The translations under genes and the position numbers were made by a program. From the NCBI RefSeq assembly GCF_004337985.1, contig NC_043744.1, forward strand, positions 4,313,417 to 4,377,416: a DNA stretch of 64,000 nt, in the 5' to 3' direction. This document shows positions 9,315 through 20,486 of the stretch, one piece after another. Position 1 is the stretch's first letter. The number at the start of each line of letters is the position of its first letter. The DNA is from Pyricularia pennisetigena. Its lineage: Eukaryota; Ascomycota; Sordariomycetes; Magnaporthales; Pyriculariaceae. The notes beneath the pieces were generated by a model. That model was given only the letters and a program-made list of their open reading frames with translations, was not told the origin of the DNA and did no database searches.

Positions 9315-11159
9315 TTAGACGGCCTTCTTCACCATTCTATCATATGACCACTTGCTAAACTCGACGCTTTTGACATCAACCAACCTCGACGCAACGTCGG
9401 CGACCCAAATCAGCACCGGCCACAGGCCCAGATACGCCAGCGCGATTCCTGCGCCCCACCCGGCCGTCGTCTCCCGGCCGGTCAGCGCCGTGCACCACCT
9501 CCCCAGGTGCCAGCCGAGCGAGAAGACGAGCGGGCCGTGGACCAGGTACAGCGCGTACGATATCCTGCCGAGGTACTGCGCGGGGCGGCTCGTGAAGACG
9601 CGCTGCAGGAACGGACCGGCTCGGTCGATGGTGAAGACGAGCAGCACGGCGCCCAGCGACAGCCACCAGTGGTTCTCGTCGTCCGGCCCGTAGTTGGCCG
9701 GGATGTGCGACGTCAGCACCGTGTACAAGGGGCTCGTCCGTCCGCCCCGGTTGTTCTCGGGCACCGACAGCAGCCACAGCGACGTCAGCAGCGACCCGAT
9801 CCACAGCGCCCTGGTCAAGGCCGGCGAGGCCAACACCCGCGCGCTCGTCGCCGTCACGGTCCGCGGCAGGGCTGCTGCTGCGCGGGCGCGCAGGCGATCC
9901 AGGGACCTCTTCCACCGGGCGCAGAGGCCGGTGTCGTGGTTGAGTGCGCGGTCGGGCTGCGCGGCGGACGGGAGCACCGTGGCGGCTCCGGCGTCCTCGA
10001 GCTCAAAGTGCAGGTCGCAGATGAACATGCCGGCGATGAACAGGAACGGGCCCCAGTGCGTGTACCATATGGCGTAGGCGGCGACGGCGGCGGTGAGGAA
10101 CAGCCGAGGGATGGACCTCAGGCGGGCAAAGGCGGCCAGGCAGAGGAAGACGACCAGGGAGCAGTCGAGCTCCATGGGCAGGGTCCACAGGTTCCAGTCG
10201 TAAGGGGTGGCGCCCCGGCGGTGGTCCGAGGCGAGCGGGTTGGTGATGGACAGGACGGTGCGGCCCCAGTCGGCGAACTGCTCGCCGAAAGCCTCCCTGT
10301 AGGGCGGCGCGCGGACGGGGATGGCGACGTGGGCGTTCCACTGGTCGCCTGCCGTTGCGCCGGTGCCGCCGTACAGCTGGAGCCAGCCGGCAAAGGTGCC
10401 GACGAAGAGGATCACGACGGCGGGGAGGAACAGGCGAGGGTGGCGGCGGAAGACGGAGGAGCTCAGGGCCGAGGCCCATTCACTGAACCGGCCGGCGCGG
10501 GCGAGCTTGAGGGGCTTGTACGAGAGGGCATAGCCCGAAATGGCGAAGAAGATTTTGACTTGGGGTGCGCCCGAGATGATGAGCCGGACGATGGGGAGCT
10601 GGATGAGATGCGTCCAGTCGGCGCCCGGCGAGGACCCGTAGCCGTCATGGACTCTCCAGCTGAAGTACAGCAGCGATGAGTGATGCCAGACCACAAGGAA
10701 AGCTGCCGTGCCACGGAGACCATCTGCATGAGAGTTCGATGGTTAGTTTTTTTTTTACTTTGTGCAACGAGACGGCCGGAGAACGGACAGTCTCTTACCT
10801 AGCCAAGCGCTCGGGTGCAGCCGTGCTGGTTGCTTGTCGCCTTCCTCGCGGACTAGAAAGCTTGGGGCCAAGACTCGAAGCTTGCCCAGAGCCGCCCATA
10901 CTTTTGGGTGGATCCCCCAGAGAGCCTTTTGCCGAGCAAAGTCCTTCTCGCCGTCGCCAAAGTCGAGGATGCGGCTTTCCGTAGGACTGTCGGCGATGAG
11001 AGTGTCGTCGACTGAGTCTCGCTCCTCCACGCTCGAGCTCCGCTTCTCGGAATATGCTTCGCTGCTGCTCTCGACGTCGCCCTCGGCTGTCAGGAGCGGT
11101 AGGGAGAGATACTCGGACCGCCCTCGCCGGAGCCTGTCGGGCATAAGAGATGCAAACAT
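9315..11159 (-). CDS. Acyltransferase 3 family membrane protein
   Basis: Two exons (10799-11159 and 9315-10723) encode 589 residues. The intron (GTAAGA...ATGCAG) splits a codon so that the joined protein reads DGLRGTAAFLVVWHH, the classic start of an acyltransferase-3 domain. The family comprises polytopic membrane enzymes that transfer acyl groups to sugars, peptides or lipids. The first 120 residues are a hydrophilic, Ser/Glu-rich cytosolic extension. The remaining 470 residues contain about ten hydrophobic segments, with the FFAISGYALS motif after the second. A C-terminal ISYALYLVHGPL block matches the family's last helices. Fungal homologues are often called O-acetyltransferases; the substrate cannot be read from the sequence. 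Confidence 0.88.
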
Positions 11160-13833
11160 GGTGGCCTGGTGACACTCTTGTGTCCTTTCCCTTTCTATTC
11201 AGGGAAGAGGAGCTGCGGGTATGCAGGGGACAAAAAGAAAAAAAAAAAAGAAAAAAAAAGATGGTCAGTCACTATTACAAAGTTTTCCCATCAAGCTGAT
11301 GAAAGATGACAACCGATACAAACGAAGAATGTTGCCAAACGACATCAAATAAAAGGGATTCGAGGGGGTCCCTCCAAGAATAAAGGAGATTACATCAAAT
11401 CCTCAGCTGTAGTATTAAGATTGTGCCAGAAATGAACGTGGCTCAGCCGGGGGCGCTACACGCAAACACAGCCAAACTCAGGGGCCAGCTGGGAAAAAAA
11501 AAAAAAAAAAAAACCAAACAAACCTATCCATCACGTCCCAGGCTTTGAAATAAGATCTGCTTTCTCCCCCCTGCTGCTGCCGCTCAAGTCAAACAGCCTG
11601 CAGCGAGTCTGTAGGCCGGCAGCCCTAGCGGGCACAAAGGGCAGAGCGGTTTTTGCCGGGACGACCTTTTCTTTGCAGCGCCGGCCTGGCACCTAAGACG
11701 TTAGTGCGGGCGTCAGCGTTCCCCTTGCATAAGCTTAAGACTGCTCGTCCTGCGGACGCGGTGGAGGAATGCCACATGGCGGATGCCGGTCCGTTAGTGC
11801 GGCGTGCTTAGGTCATTCGCTAGTGTGCCCAAAGGTCGAAGGGGTGCACAGATCTCTATCCAGCTGTTCCTGCATACGGTGATCCTTGGTTCGGGGGCCA
11901 CGATGCAATCTTAAAAGGAGTTGTTGATGCTTGTCCCCCGTTTCTGAACTAGCACTAGGTTTGTAGTCTGCGGCTGAAATCTACAGCCATTGAGATGAGT
12001 CCATCCTACTTGGGGTTGATGGTCACTTTGAGTAGCAGTGCATTGCCTATTGTATTCTGTCTCTTGATATCTCCCACACTCCTCAGTTTCGTTAGGGAGT
12101 TCAATGGTTGCACCAAGCTGGCGCCCAGTCTTTATTGACAAGATCAATAAATCGGACCTCCACGCTTGCTTATCAAGGCTAAGCATATCGTACAGAAAAC
12201 AACAGTGCCCTACCTACATTCAGGGATATGGCAGTATACCTCACAAAGATGGCCTTGGGCGATTGTCAGCCAAAAAAAAAGACAAAACCACCACGAATGG
12301 CGTCAACCACGAAGCTTATCTCCATTCGAATGCCTACAGTTCCATTGGAATTCGCAAACAACGCAAACATCTGTGGGCCGGGATTTTCCCAACAAGCCCA
12401 AGATCTAATTCTAGTGCCACGCCCTAGAAGGAACCGTCACCGCCACCAAGCCCGATCAGCTGGCATATCGAATGACACGATAGGGGCTAGGTAGCAGCTC
12501 GGACTTGAGCACTTTGCACGTCGAAACTGTCGCTCCGGGTGGGTGACGATAAAAGATGGGCGTGAACCAAGTGCCAAATCTTTTGGCCCGGCCAGGGTAA
12601 CATCACGGCCATATAAGCATCCAGCCTATAGGTGCCAAGTGACTCGAGTACAGGCTAGACTTGTAGGCGATTCTCAGCATTGGAAGATCGCTACAGAACC
12701 GCCGAATAATGCAACAAACTCCGAGAAAGGCCAGGCCGGAACCCCTCCCGCCGTGCGTCCGGGTACAAGTATTTACTCCGAAGACGATGACGCCAAGACT
12801 GTCCATGCAAAGCAAGCATTCTTGGCCCTTTTTTGCTAGATCTGGCAGCTTGTCGATGCCGAGCCGTGCAAAGGCGCCTCGGCCAGCGGCATGTGGCGGA
12901 GTGTGGTGGCAGCCACGATGGCGACTCGAAAGTCAAATTCCACTACAGTCACAGTGATGGTTTTTGCTTAACAAAACCGCTGGTTGTGTCATTAAAGTGG
13001 TTTGGTTGTGTGTTGGATCGGGGATCATTCATTCCGTACGATTGGCAAGTCAATTGGACGCTGTAATACCTACTGTAGTATGAAATTATTGGTGACTTTT
13101 CTTGACAATTACCATTATATTACTCCTGGGTACAGTCGCCACTGTTAGACACAAGCTGCAGCTCTCTGGGGGCAACCATTTATGCAAACTTGGACCAGTC
13201 AGTCGGTAGATAGACGAGCCAGATGTGAATATCATCATTCATCCATCCGTTTTTTTTTTTTTTTTTTTTTTTTTTGAGCAAACAGCACGAGCAACGAGTA
13301 CCATAATCAGTATTATATCACTATGGGTTACCCTTCAGAGAGCTATATCCCAAAACCGGATACTTGGTTCTTAATCATTCGGTCCCTTGTCTTGGCCAGG
13401 TCTAGACTGCCATATGGGCAAGGCATGTCAAAGTCTAGCCACCCCGTTTTCTCCGAGTTCTCCCTTCAAAAACAGGCCCAAGACACATCCCTCAGCTCCG
13501 AGATGCCGGACTGGACATAATTCCAGGGCAAGTAGCAAATAAAAAAGAAATCGCCGGAACGCGTTCGGCGCGTTTGATCGTGCATCGTCATGCATTCCTT
13601 GCCTTGAAGCGAATGAGAAATGTCAAGAGTCAACTTTGACAGGATGCATAAAGCCCCTGCCTGGCCATAAGGCTTTATGAAGTAGGCCATTTGACAAACG
13701 GACACTCGGAAAGAAGCACAAGCAACGGATGCAACAAACAGTACTTCCTGCTAGGCACAATCTGATAATCGCCTCCTTTTGTCTGTCGAATCTCCCGACC
13801 AGACAGAAAAGACCAGAAACACCGAAAAGAAAC
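11160..13833. other. Long intergenic stretch, no gene seen
   Basis: About 2.7 kb with only chance open frames of up to about 107 codons. It contains an A-rich tract near 11229-11260, a run of 20 A at 11494-11513 and a run of 26 T at 13250-13275. No transposase or secreted-protein frame was recognised. The right end carries an inverted repeat (13647-13679) upstream of the broken secreted-protein gene. Confidence 0.5.
13647..13679. repeat. Perfect 9-bp inverted repeat upstream of the frameshifted secreted-protein gene
   Basis: Arms CATAAAGCC (13647-13655) and GGCTTTATG (13671-13679) flank a 15-nt spacer. Its centre is about 171 bp upstream of the ATG at 13834. The paralogous gene downstream has a 12-bp inverted repeat at almost the same distance. 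A 9-bp arm alone could be chance. Confidence 0.35.
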
Positions 13834-14553
13834 ATGTGTCTAAAAGCCCTCTTCTTATTCGCTCTAGCTCTGGCAGCAACAAGCCTCGCCGCATCCCCAC
13901 CGCCGCACAAGCTAGCCAGCATAACCATCCCGCACGATGCCCACTCTACCACGGCTCCGGACGCAGCGCAGGTCGCTGCGATGCTCAACCGCCGCGCCAC
14001 GGCCGACGTGCGCGAGTGCAGATCCTCGGTCGACGCGCTCCGCATGGCGCTCCCAATTCCGCCTCCGGAGCTGGCGCGCCTAATACTGGACCAGGCAGAC
14101 AGCAGCAGCAGCGGCGACGGCGGTGGAGGCAACACAGCGATCTGCACCTTGACGTTGGCCCGAAGAGCCGTGGAGCGAGACCTTTGGCAGATGGTGGGCT
14201 GAGCGGACCTCATACAGGTCCATGTCGTTGACGCGGCTGGCCGAGATTGCAGAAAAGTGCAACGGCGGCGGTGTGGTCAGCAACAGGACCGTAACGGATA
14301 CGATGAAGAACACCACCACTACCACGACTACCGAGGAGCCGTGCGCAGGTAACACTACGGTTTTGTACAGGGGGGGTGGTGACGGAGCGGGGGCGACCAA
14401 AACGGAAACATATGCGCTGGCGGCCTGGCGGCCGCAGCCAGTCAGAAGACGGGGCAGGAGAATGCGGCACCTGGGAGAGTGCAGGGGCCGACGGCAGATG
14501 GTGTTGTCGTCTCCGGGTTGGTGTTGGTTGTTGCATTCTGGTTGTGCATGTAA
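13834..14553 (+). pseudogene. Frameshifted secreted cell-surface protein, paralogue of the next gene
   Basis: The reading begins at ATG 13834 with a signal peptide (residues 1-19, ATSLAAS). It runs in one frame to a TGA at 14200-14202, then similarity resumes one frame over (RLAEIAEKC and a Thr-rich stretch). A GT-AG intron of 89 nt (14349-14437) then leads to a short last exon (14438-14553) ending in a hydrophobic segment VVVSGLVLVVAFW, as in GPI-anchored proteins. One extra base in the G-rich stretch about 14193-14199 would explain the break. The cysteine, Leu/Pro and hydrophobic-tail pattern matches the intact gene at 15454-16155. It is either a recent pseudogene or an assembly or sequencing error. 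If the frame really ends at TGA, a 122-residue secreted protein would remain. Confidence 0.65.
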
Positions 14554-15453
14554 AGGATGCCTCAGGAGTGGTTGCGTCGATGGCGATCCTTCGCCCAGAG
14601 ATGTTGGGTTACACTCGGATTCATTGAGACTCTCGGATTCGAAGGATGCCGCCCTGTTGTTTCTAAGCGCTTACCTCAAGTTAGATTTCCCAATGCGATA
14701 GAGCCAATCATGGGGAAGGTGAGACGTCAAGTGTTCGTATACTTGGAACGTCAAACAGGCAGAAAAAAAAGAAAAAAAAAAAAAGCGCGATAGATTATAT
14801 TATTGTGCAGCCCTTTGAACTTGGCAAACGTTGGAAACATGGGGGGAACGGCCGGAAGGTTGGCCCCCAGGCCCCCCGCCTGGGCGCTGACAGATCTGCA
14901 GTGTCTTGGTGCCAACACCACGCTTCCCCAGCAAAAGCTCCGGTTTAACCGCTCTGGGCGAATTCGCCCACGCTCACAGCACTGTGCCTTGCTGACGCTG
15001 GTTCTACCGGGCCTTGGCGCCGATCCTGGTTGACGTAATCACGGGGCGAATTGCGCTCAAAGTCCAGCGCCACTGCAGTGCAACTTGCTTGACGTGTGTA
15101 AGACTGGGGCAAACGATTCGTCCATAGCCCTTCAGCTGCGTGCGTGTATCCAGTAGGCTGTGGTATAGCATCGCGAATAGGATCCCGTTCAATGACGAAA
15201 GCCGACGCTTTGCCATGTGCCGAACCATCCGTGCCAATGTAGATCGACGATTCCGGGGGAGTATAGAAAGGACCTGACTACCGCCTGTCCTTTCTATAAT
15301 CCGTTTTTTAGACAAGCCACTCACAGCCTGCAATCATCTACTCATCTACTCATCTAGATACTCATCTCTTAACTCATCAGCTCTCACCCACCGCCACTCA
15401 AGCTCTATTATTAGCTTCTTCATCCACTCACCACCAAAACCTCTTTAATCAAT
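14554..15453. other. Intergenic region between tandem paralogues
   Basis: About 900 bp without a gene. It holds an A-rich tract near 14763-14785, the 12-bp inverted repeat at 15262-15298 and, in the probable leader, a run of short CTACTCATCTA-like repeats at about 15336-15368. Confidence 0.55.
15262..15298. promoter_or_regulatory. Perfect 12-bp inverted repeat in the promoter
   Basis: Arms TATAGAAAGGAC (15262-15273) and GTCCTTTCTATA (15287-15298) flank a 13-nt spacer. Its centre is about 174 bp upstream of the ATG at 15454 and each outer end offers a TATA-like sequence. Arms this long at this spacing are unlikely by chance. It could be a binding site for a dimeric factor or a relic of a small inverted-repeat element; function is inference. 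Confidence 0.45.
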
Positions 15454-16155
15454 ATGCAGCTCACTACCATCCTTCCCCTGGCCTTGGCCGCCCTCTCCTC
15501 TGCCATGCCCGAGCCGACTCCGGCACCGGCAGCTGCCCAGGTCGAACGCGTCATGCGCCGCCAACAGACAAGCGGAACCGCAACCGGCACCAGCGTGAAC
15601 GTGACTAGCGTCACCTCGCTGCTCAACGCGTGCGCCACGTCGCTCAGTGCCCTCCAGAGCAACTTCCCCTCCATCCCTACCGCCCTGAACCCCTACGTTG
15701 GGCTGGTCTTCCAGGACTCGAACTGCAGCTTCACCATGGCCGAGTCGGTCAGCTCCGACTTTGTCAAGCTGTCGTCCGACGTGAGCGTGTGGGCCTCGAC
15801 TAGCTGGTCCTCCGTGCAGGCGGCCACCAGCACCTGCTCGCCCGTCCTGAGCACCCTTGGCTTCAACCTCGACAACCTCAACTGCTCGCCCAGCATCGCT
15901 GTTGTCTGGACCGGCGGCAACCAGACCAGGACCGAGAACTTCAGGATGATCGGCGTCACCGAGGCAACCGCCACCCCTACGCCTACCAACACCAATGGCG
16001 GCAACGGCAACGGCGGCAGCAATGGCGCCACCAACAGTGCCGGCCAGACTACCGCGACTCCCAGCCCCACCGGCAATGCTGCCGCCCTGGCCAGGCCCGA
16101 GCTCGGCGTCTCGGTCGTCCTGGGCGCCATTGCTGGCTTCATGATTTTCCAGTAA
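15454..16155 (+). CDS. Secreted, probably GPI-anchored cell-surface protein
   Basis: A single exon encodes 233 residues. Residues 1-18 are a signal peptide. A core of about 120 residues contains four spaced cysteines (NACAT, NCSFT, STCSP, LNCSP) and a Leu/Pro pattern shared with the broken gene upstream. It is followed by a Thr/Pro/Asn/Gly-rich stalk (about 172-210) with many potential O-glycosylation sites and a C-terminal hydrophobic segment LGVSVVLGAIAGFMIFQ, as in GPI-anchored wall proteins. Several N-glycosylation sequons are visible. It resembles a widespread Pezizomycotina family of unknown function (I believe DUF7735, unverified). A dibasic MRRQQ site near residue 35 may be processed. 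The leader contains short pyrimidine-rich repeats. Confidence 0.85.
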   Translation: MQLTTILPLALAALSSAMPEPTPAPAAAQVERVMRRQQTSGTATGTSVNVTSVTSLLNACATSLSALQSNFPSIPTALNPYVGLVFQDSNCSFTMAESVSSDFVKLSSDVSVWASTSWSSVQAATSTCSPVLSTLGFNLDNLNCSPSIAVVWTGGNQTRTENFRMIGVTEATATPTPTNTNGGNGNGGSNGATNSAGQTTATPSPTGNAAALARPELGVSVVLGAIAGFMIFQ

Positions 16156-17086
16156 ATTGGAGACCGCTAGCCATCGGTGGTGGATGATATTATAAACATA
16201 TTTGTACAGATATATAGTGGATAATGTGTTGTAACTAGAAGCATGGGCGACGGAACTTAATACATCTGGCTTCTGTTTTTGCTGTACTCTCGGAGTAGCT
16301 TGGTTTACGGTGGAAATAGAGATTAGGTCTTTTCACACCTACCTAATTGCCCTATTCTCGCGTCACCTTTGCAAGTGAATGTTGTGTATGCCAACCACGG
16401 GAACAAGCGAAAGCGGAAGACGGCAGCCGTGGGATTCTTGAATCGGAAAAGTGTGGGGTTGCCATTGACGTGGGTGTGGGGGCCAAAAATAAAAATGAAA
16501 ACCGGGAATGGCATAGTCTCTAGTCTCAGGGCTCATCCCTGAAGCCCAGAACGCCACAACCGTGGCACAATTGTGGCTTTGCAATGTACCTATGGGTCTA
16601 TCCAAAGAACGCTAGTATCACGTGAAACAGCTGAAGATACGGTGAACCGAATCCCCCTGCCAAAACTTCCTTCCCAGTTCCTGGGTTTGTGTTAACTTTT
16701 GTGACAACTACACCTGTGAAATGTCTTCCGGCGAAGCAGTAATTACAATTCAAGCATCACGAACCCTGCAGGAGTTCATACTGGCACTTGGGCTTGGGCT
16801 GAGCCACCAAACCCAGAGATAATGTCGGGGAAATTGGATCAAATGGCAAGGACACGTCAGTCCGACTTGAGACTGCTATTGGGCTTCTCTCTTCTCAATC
16901 ACCAAATGATTCTCACGCTGGATGGCTGGGGAAGTCATGGGGTCTGAGCCGTCTATTGATACTAAAACTCAGTCTAGGCAGATTTTCAAATGCAGCGAAT
17001 CCTTGTTTCAAGCTTGCTGCGTGTTCTCTAGGCTCTCATCTGGCAACCACTGAAATCTCGGCCAGCCAAAATCTACTCCCTACAAC
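16156..17086. other. Intergenic region carrying repeat copy B
   Basis: No gene is seen. It contains the second copy of a dispersed repeat at 16521-16602 and lies between the 3' ends of two convergent genes. Confidence 0.55.
16521..16602. repeat. Dispersed repeat, copy B
   Basis: Aligns with 526-618 in three ordered blocks of about 14-16 bp with one or two mismatches each. It is probably a degenerate transposable-element fragment; ends and family are unknown. Confidence 0.55.
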
Positions 17087-18183
17087 TTAGTTATCCAAGC
17101 CGCTGGTGACCGGATCCCAGCACACAGGCTTGTACTCATCCGTCTTGAGCTCCTTGATCTCTTCGGCCGTCAGTTGGAAATCATACACGTCGGCGTTTGC
17201 CTTGATGCGATCCTCGTTGACGCTCTTGGGCAGTGGGACGAAACCCTGGTCCAGGCTCCAGCGGATCAGCACCTGCGCCTCCGTCTTGCCGTACTTATCA
17301 GCCAGCTTCTTGAGCACGGGTTCGCCCCAGCGCTCGCCCCGGACAAGCGGGCTGTAGGCCTCGACGGCGACGCCGCGCTTCTGTAGCCAGCCTACGACGT
17401 CGTCGCGCGCGCACCAGGGGTGGATCTCGTACTGGCCTACGCTCAGCACGCCACCCGCGCCCGGCCTCTCGGCCTCTAGCTCCGCCATGTGCTTCTCCAG
17501 CTCGTCCAGGTGGTGGACGCCGTAGTTGCTCACGCCGATGGATCGGACCTTGCCCGCCTCGACCGCCTCGACCAGCGCCTTCCACGCGCCCTTGCGGTTC
17601 GCCGACCCGCCGTAGGGGCAGTGCAGGAGCATCAGGTCGATGTAGTCGAGGCCCGTCTCCGCCAGCGTCTTGGCCACCTGCTCCTTGGCTCCGTCGTAAG
17701 TGATGACGCGCACCTTGGAAGTGAAGAAGATGTCTGAGCGGGGGATTGACGAGGCGCGGATGGCCTTGCCGCAGCCGGCTTCGTTGCGGTACGACGCTGC
17801 CGAGTCGATCTGTAAAAGGAAAGGAACTTGTCAGATGATGAGTCCAGTCCAAGGCGGGGCGACAATAACCCACGTGTCGGTAGCCCAGACGGAGTGCGTC
17901 ATTGCAGCACCTCTCAGCTTCATCAGGTGGGCTGTTCGGTAGAAAACCGTTAGCTTTCTAGGAATGCATCACTGCGTATGGCCTTCATAAAGTTCTCACG
18001 TCTGCCAGAGCTGGTTTTAGTTAGCATTAGCATTCAACGGCGGCCAGGCTAATAGGACGACTGGCGAATCGTTTCCAGGATTTATAGACATTGGGCTCAT
18101 TAGCGTACACCGAATCCGAGTCGCGGCATCTCATGACCGCTGGGAAGCTTGACAGTCGACTGTAGTGTGAGAGAAGACGCCAT
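17087..18183 (-). CDS. Aldo-keto reductase
   Basis: Four exons encode 288 residues: 18109-18183, an 11-nt microexon 18000-18010, 17874-17931 and 17087-17809. Introns are 98, 68 and 64 nt with GT-AG ends. The joined N-terminus reads PRLGFGLWQTPPDEAER then LGYRHIDSAASYRNE, a textbook aldo-keto reductase start that no simpler splice pattern gives. These are cytosolic TIM-barrel enzymes reducing carbonyls with NADPH. The catalytic tetrad is visible as Asp50, Tyr55, Lys80 (FFTSK) and His111 (LLHCP). GVSNYGVHHLDEL and the LPKSVNEDRI cofactor-binding loop are intact. The substrate is unknown. The ATG at 18181-18183 opens MASSLTLQ in frame with the fold. It diverges from the Atp25-like gene. Confidence 0.92.
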
Positions 18184-18933
18184 CTTGTGAGATTGTATGC
18201 CAATATTGCCTGGCAGACTTGGATGTTCTGGGAAAATAGGAGCTTATATGAATCGAGTCTCTCTTTAGCTGGGGCTTGCAAGCAGTCTCTCCTACGCCTA
18301 TGCTAGGTATGCCCTCATTGACTCGTGGAGACGGACAGAAGGAGCGGGGTAGCTTCAGTGGTTCGCCCCAGAGAGGTTGCATGTTCCCCACGTGAAAATG
18401 GATCGATGTGTCTCGGGCAATGTTAACACCGAGAGAGCTTCAAAGGTAGTCAGCACGCCCTTTTGTCCAAAGGTACCTGCAGTATGGGGGTGATTGTCAA
18501 ATATCAGTCGATTTGTTGTTGAGCTCAGGAAACACTATGTACACAGTAATAGCTCAGCTGGAATTGTGCATGATTCTGTTCCTAACAGAGTTGTATCCTA
18601 TATATCCTGGACGATAAGGTTACCCATAACATTCAGCCAAGGCCATGAAATTTGATTTCTTATGTCTTGAATCCAACCTGATGCTTTTTTTTTTTTTTTT
18701 TTTTTTTTTTGGAACTGGCTTAATTCCAAGGCCGTCAAGAGACCAAGAGCTAACGTTGGAAACTGGATTACCCCTAACCCTGCAAACTCGGGGATTGGAT
18801 TCATTCCTCAAAGGACCCGCTAAAATCCCCAGTGGCGACGACATCGTGCAGCAAAATATCAAGCTATCAACGGCTTCCGCGCTCAACCATCCAATCCCAA
18901 AAAAACAGCCAACCACCACACACCGTTCCCACA
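18184..18933. other. Divergent promoter region
   Basis: Separates two divergent genes. It contains a run of 26 T at 18685-18710. Open frames here are chance or leader sequences; no gene is seen. Confidence 0.6.
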
Positions 18934-20040
18934 ATGGCATCCCGTGCAACATTTGGGAGCCCTGCGAGGCTAGCGAGAACCTCATCAATCGTTTCGAATC
19001 TGTTTACCACCAGCCAACCTCTCTCACGCCCTGCACGAAGCTTGGTCCATGCCGCCAAGCCTAGAGCAACGGCTGCGCATTGCCAGCGGCGACTGTTTAG
19101 CAGCAGCATCGACAGCTCCTCGACTACACCCACATCTACGTCAAAAACCAGCTCAAATAATCACAATCCGGAGGAGTTGACATCAAGGAAGCCCGAGGAT
19201 GTGGTGGTGGAGGAGGCTATAGTGGACGAGACCATCATAGAAGAGTCTAGTACTCGAGATGGAGCAACCACAATATCACCAGACGCAGAGGCAGAAGATG
19301 CCCTGGAATCCGAAGACCCAGACGCAAAGCCCTGGTACCTGGAGGTCGAGCCGCCGCGCCACCCGACCCTGGTCCCGCGCGACGTCCCCCTACCCCCGAC
19401 GCCGGCCGACTCCCCGGCGCTAGTCGGACCGCTGATCAAGTTCGTGGCCGAGGACCTCGGCGTGGACGACTTTTCCGTACTAGACCTGCGCACCGTTGAG
19501 CCGCCGCCCGCGCTCGGACCCAAGCTCATCATGATGTTCGGCACGGCGCGAAGCGAGCGTCACCTACACGTGTCGGCAGACCGGCTGGTGCGGTGGCTGC
19601 GGGGCCACGGCGTCACGGCGCACGCCGACGGCCTGCTGGGCCGCAACGAGCTCAAGACCAAGATGCGCCGCCGCGCGCGCAAGGCAAAGCTCATGGGCGA
19701 CACCGCCTGGGACAAGGGCGACGACGGCATCAGCACCGGCTGGATCTGCGTGAACCTCGGCACCATTGGGTGGAAGCCCATGGCGCCCGAGGATGAGGTC
19801 GTCCGCACCGACGCCGAAGGTCGCGTCACGGGCTTTGGCACCCCGATCGAGGGCACTACCCTGGTCGTGCAGCTGATGACCGAGGGCAAGAGGGAGGAGC
19901 TGGGGCTTGAGAGGTTGTGGAACGGTGTGCTCAAGAAGAGCGACAGGGACAGGGCGGAGATTGCTGCTGCTCAAAATGTGGAGGAGGTGCCTTACTTTCC
20001 TCCGCATATAAAGCGAGGAAGGCGAGGCCGCCATGCTTGA
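18934..20040 (+). CDS. Atp25-like mitochondrial protein (RsfS-like domain)
   Basis: A single exon encodes 368 residues. The ATG at 18934 ([10 protein letters not shown]) is preferred because it opens an Arg/Ser-rich, acid-poor mitochondrial presequence; upstream in-frame codons are not ATG. After a disordered acidic linker (about 60-145), residues about 160-330 match the ribosome-silencing-factor-like domain of Atp25, including [24 protein letters not shown] in pieces and a [12 protein letters not shown] segment. In yeast, Atp25 is cleaved: the N-terminal part associates with mitochondrial ribosomes and the C-terminal part stabilises ATP9 mRNA and aids Atp9 ring assembly. Here the protein ends soon after the RsfS-like domain with a basic KRGRRGRHA tail, so the yeast-type C-terminal M domain is absent. 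Confidence 0.82.
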   Translation: MASRATFGSPARLARTSSIVSNLFTTSQPLSRPARSLVHAAKPRATAAHCQRRLFSSSIDSSSTTPTSTSKTSSNNHNPEELTSRKPEDVVVEEAIVDETIIEESSTRDGATTISPDAEAEDALESEDPDAKPWYLEVEPPRHPTLVPRDVPLPPTPADSPALVGPLIKFVAEDLGVDDFSVLDLRTVEPPPALGPKLIMMFGTARSERHLHVSADRLVRWLRGHGVTAHADGLLGRNELKTKMRRRARKAKLMGDTAWDKGDDGISTGWICVNLGTIGWKPMAPEDEVVRTDAEGRVTGFGTPIEGTTLVVQLMTEGKREELGLERLWNGVLKKSDRDRAEIAAAQNVEEVPYFPPHIKRGRRGRHA

Positions 20041-20486
20041 TCCTCACAAATGATTCAATGCATCGCGTGTACATTTTGTAATATAAGAGTTGTAGCTGGG
20101 TCGAGGTTTGCGCTCAATGTATGATAAATTTGGTATATATCAAAGACGAACTGCACTACATATCTTGCGCAATATTAAAGTGTTGAGGGGCCTAATGACA
20201 GAAGCGCCACGAGTAATATCCACTTAGCGATGAATCCGACAACAGTACACTGCAATACAGACAACTGAACATGCCCTGGCTTCAACTCCTCCTGCTCAGG
20301 CGACACCGGAACCTTCGCCTCTATACCCTAAACGGGCCAGGTAGAGTGTTGTAGTGCATAGAAAATATACACACGCATGCCGGAATTTGGCTGCGTAGGA
20401 GCTTATCATCCACAATTTGACATGCCAAAGATCAAACCCATCAGACCACCGAGTTTCGACGGGCTGAACCCAGCATCTTAAACAGC
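20041..20486. other. Convergent 3' intergenic region
   Basis: About 450 bp between convergent genes; no gene or repeat recognised. Confidence 0.6.

Noticed and set aside
9507..10679. 390-codon plus-strand frame
   Set aside because: Antisense to the acyltransferase gene; Gly/Arg/Val-rich composition typical of a shadow frame.
12543..12839. 98-codon open frame in the 11-13.8 kb intergenic region
   Set aside because: No recognisable domain, no start context and overlapping chance frames on both strands.
14194..14217. A 24-nt intron (GTGGGC...ACAG) to remove the in-frame stop
   Set aside because: Far too short for splicing and it does not restore the reading frame.
14154..14217. A 64-nt intron that would restore the frame in the broken paralogue
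   Set aside because: The donor GTTGGC is poor, and it would delete a segment whose pattern matches the intact paralogue. Kept as a possibility to test by RNA-seq.
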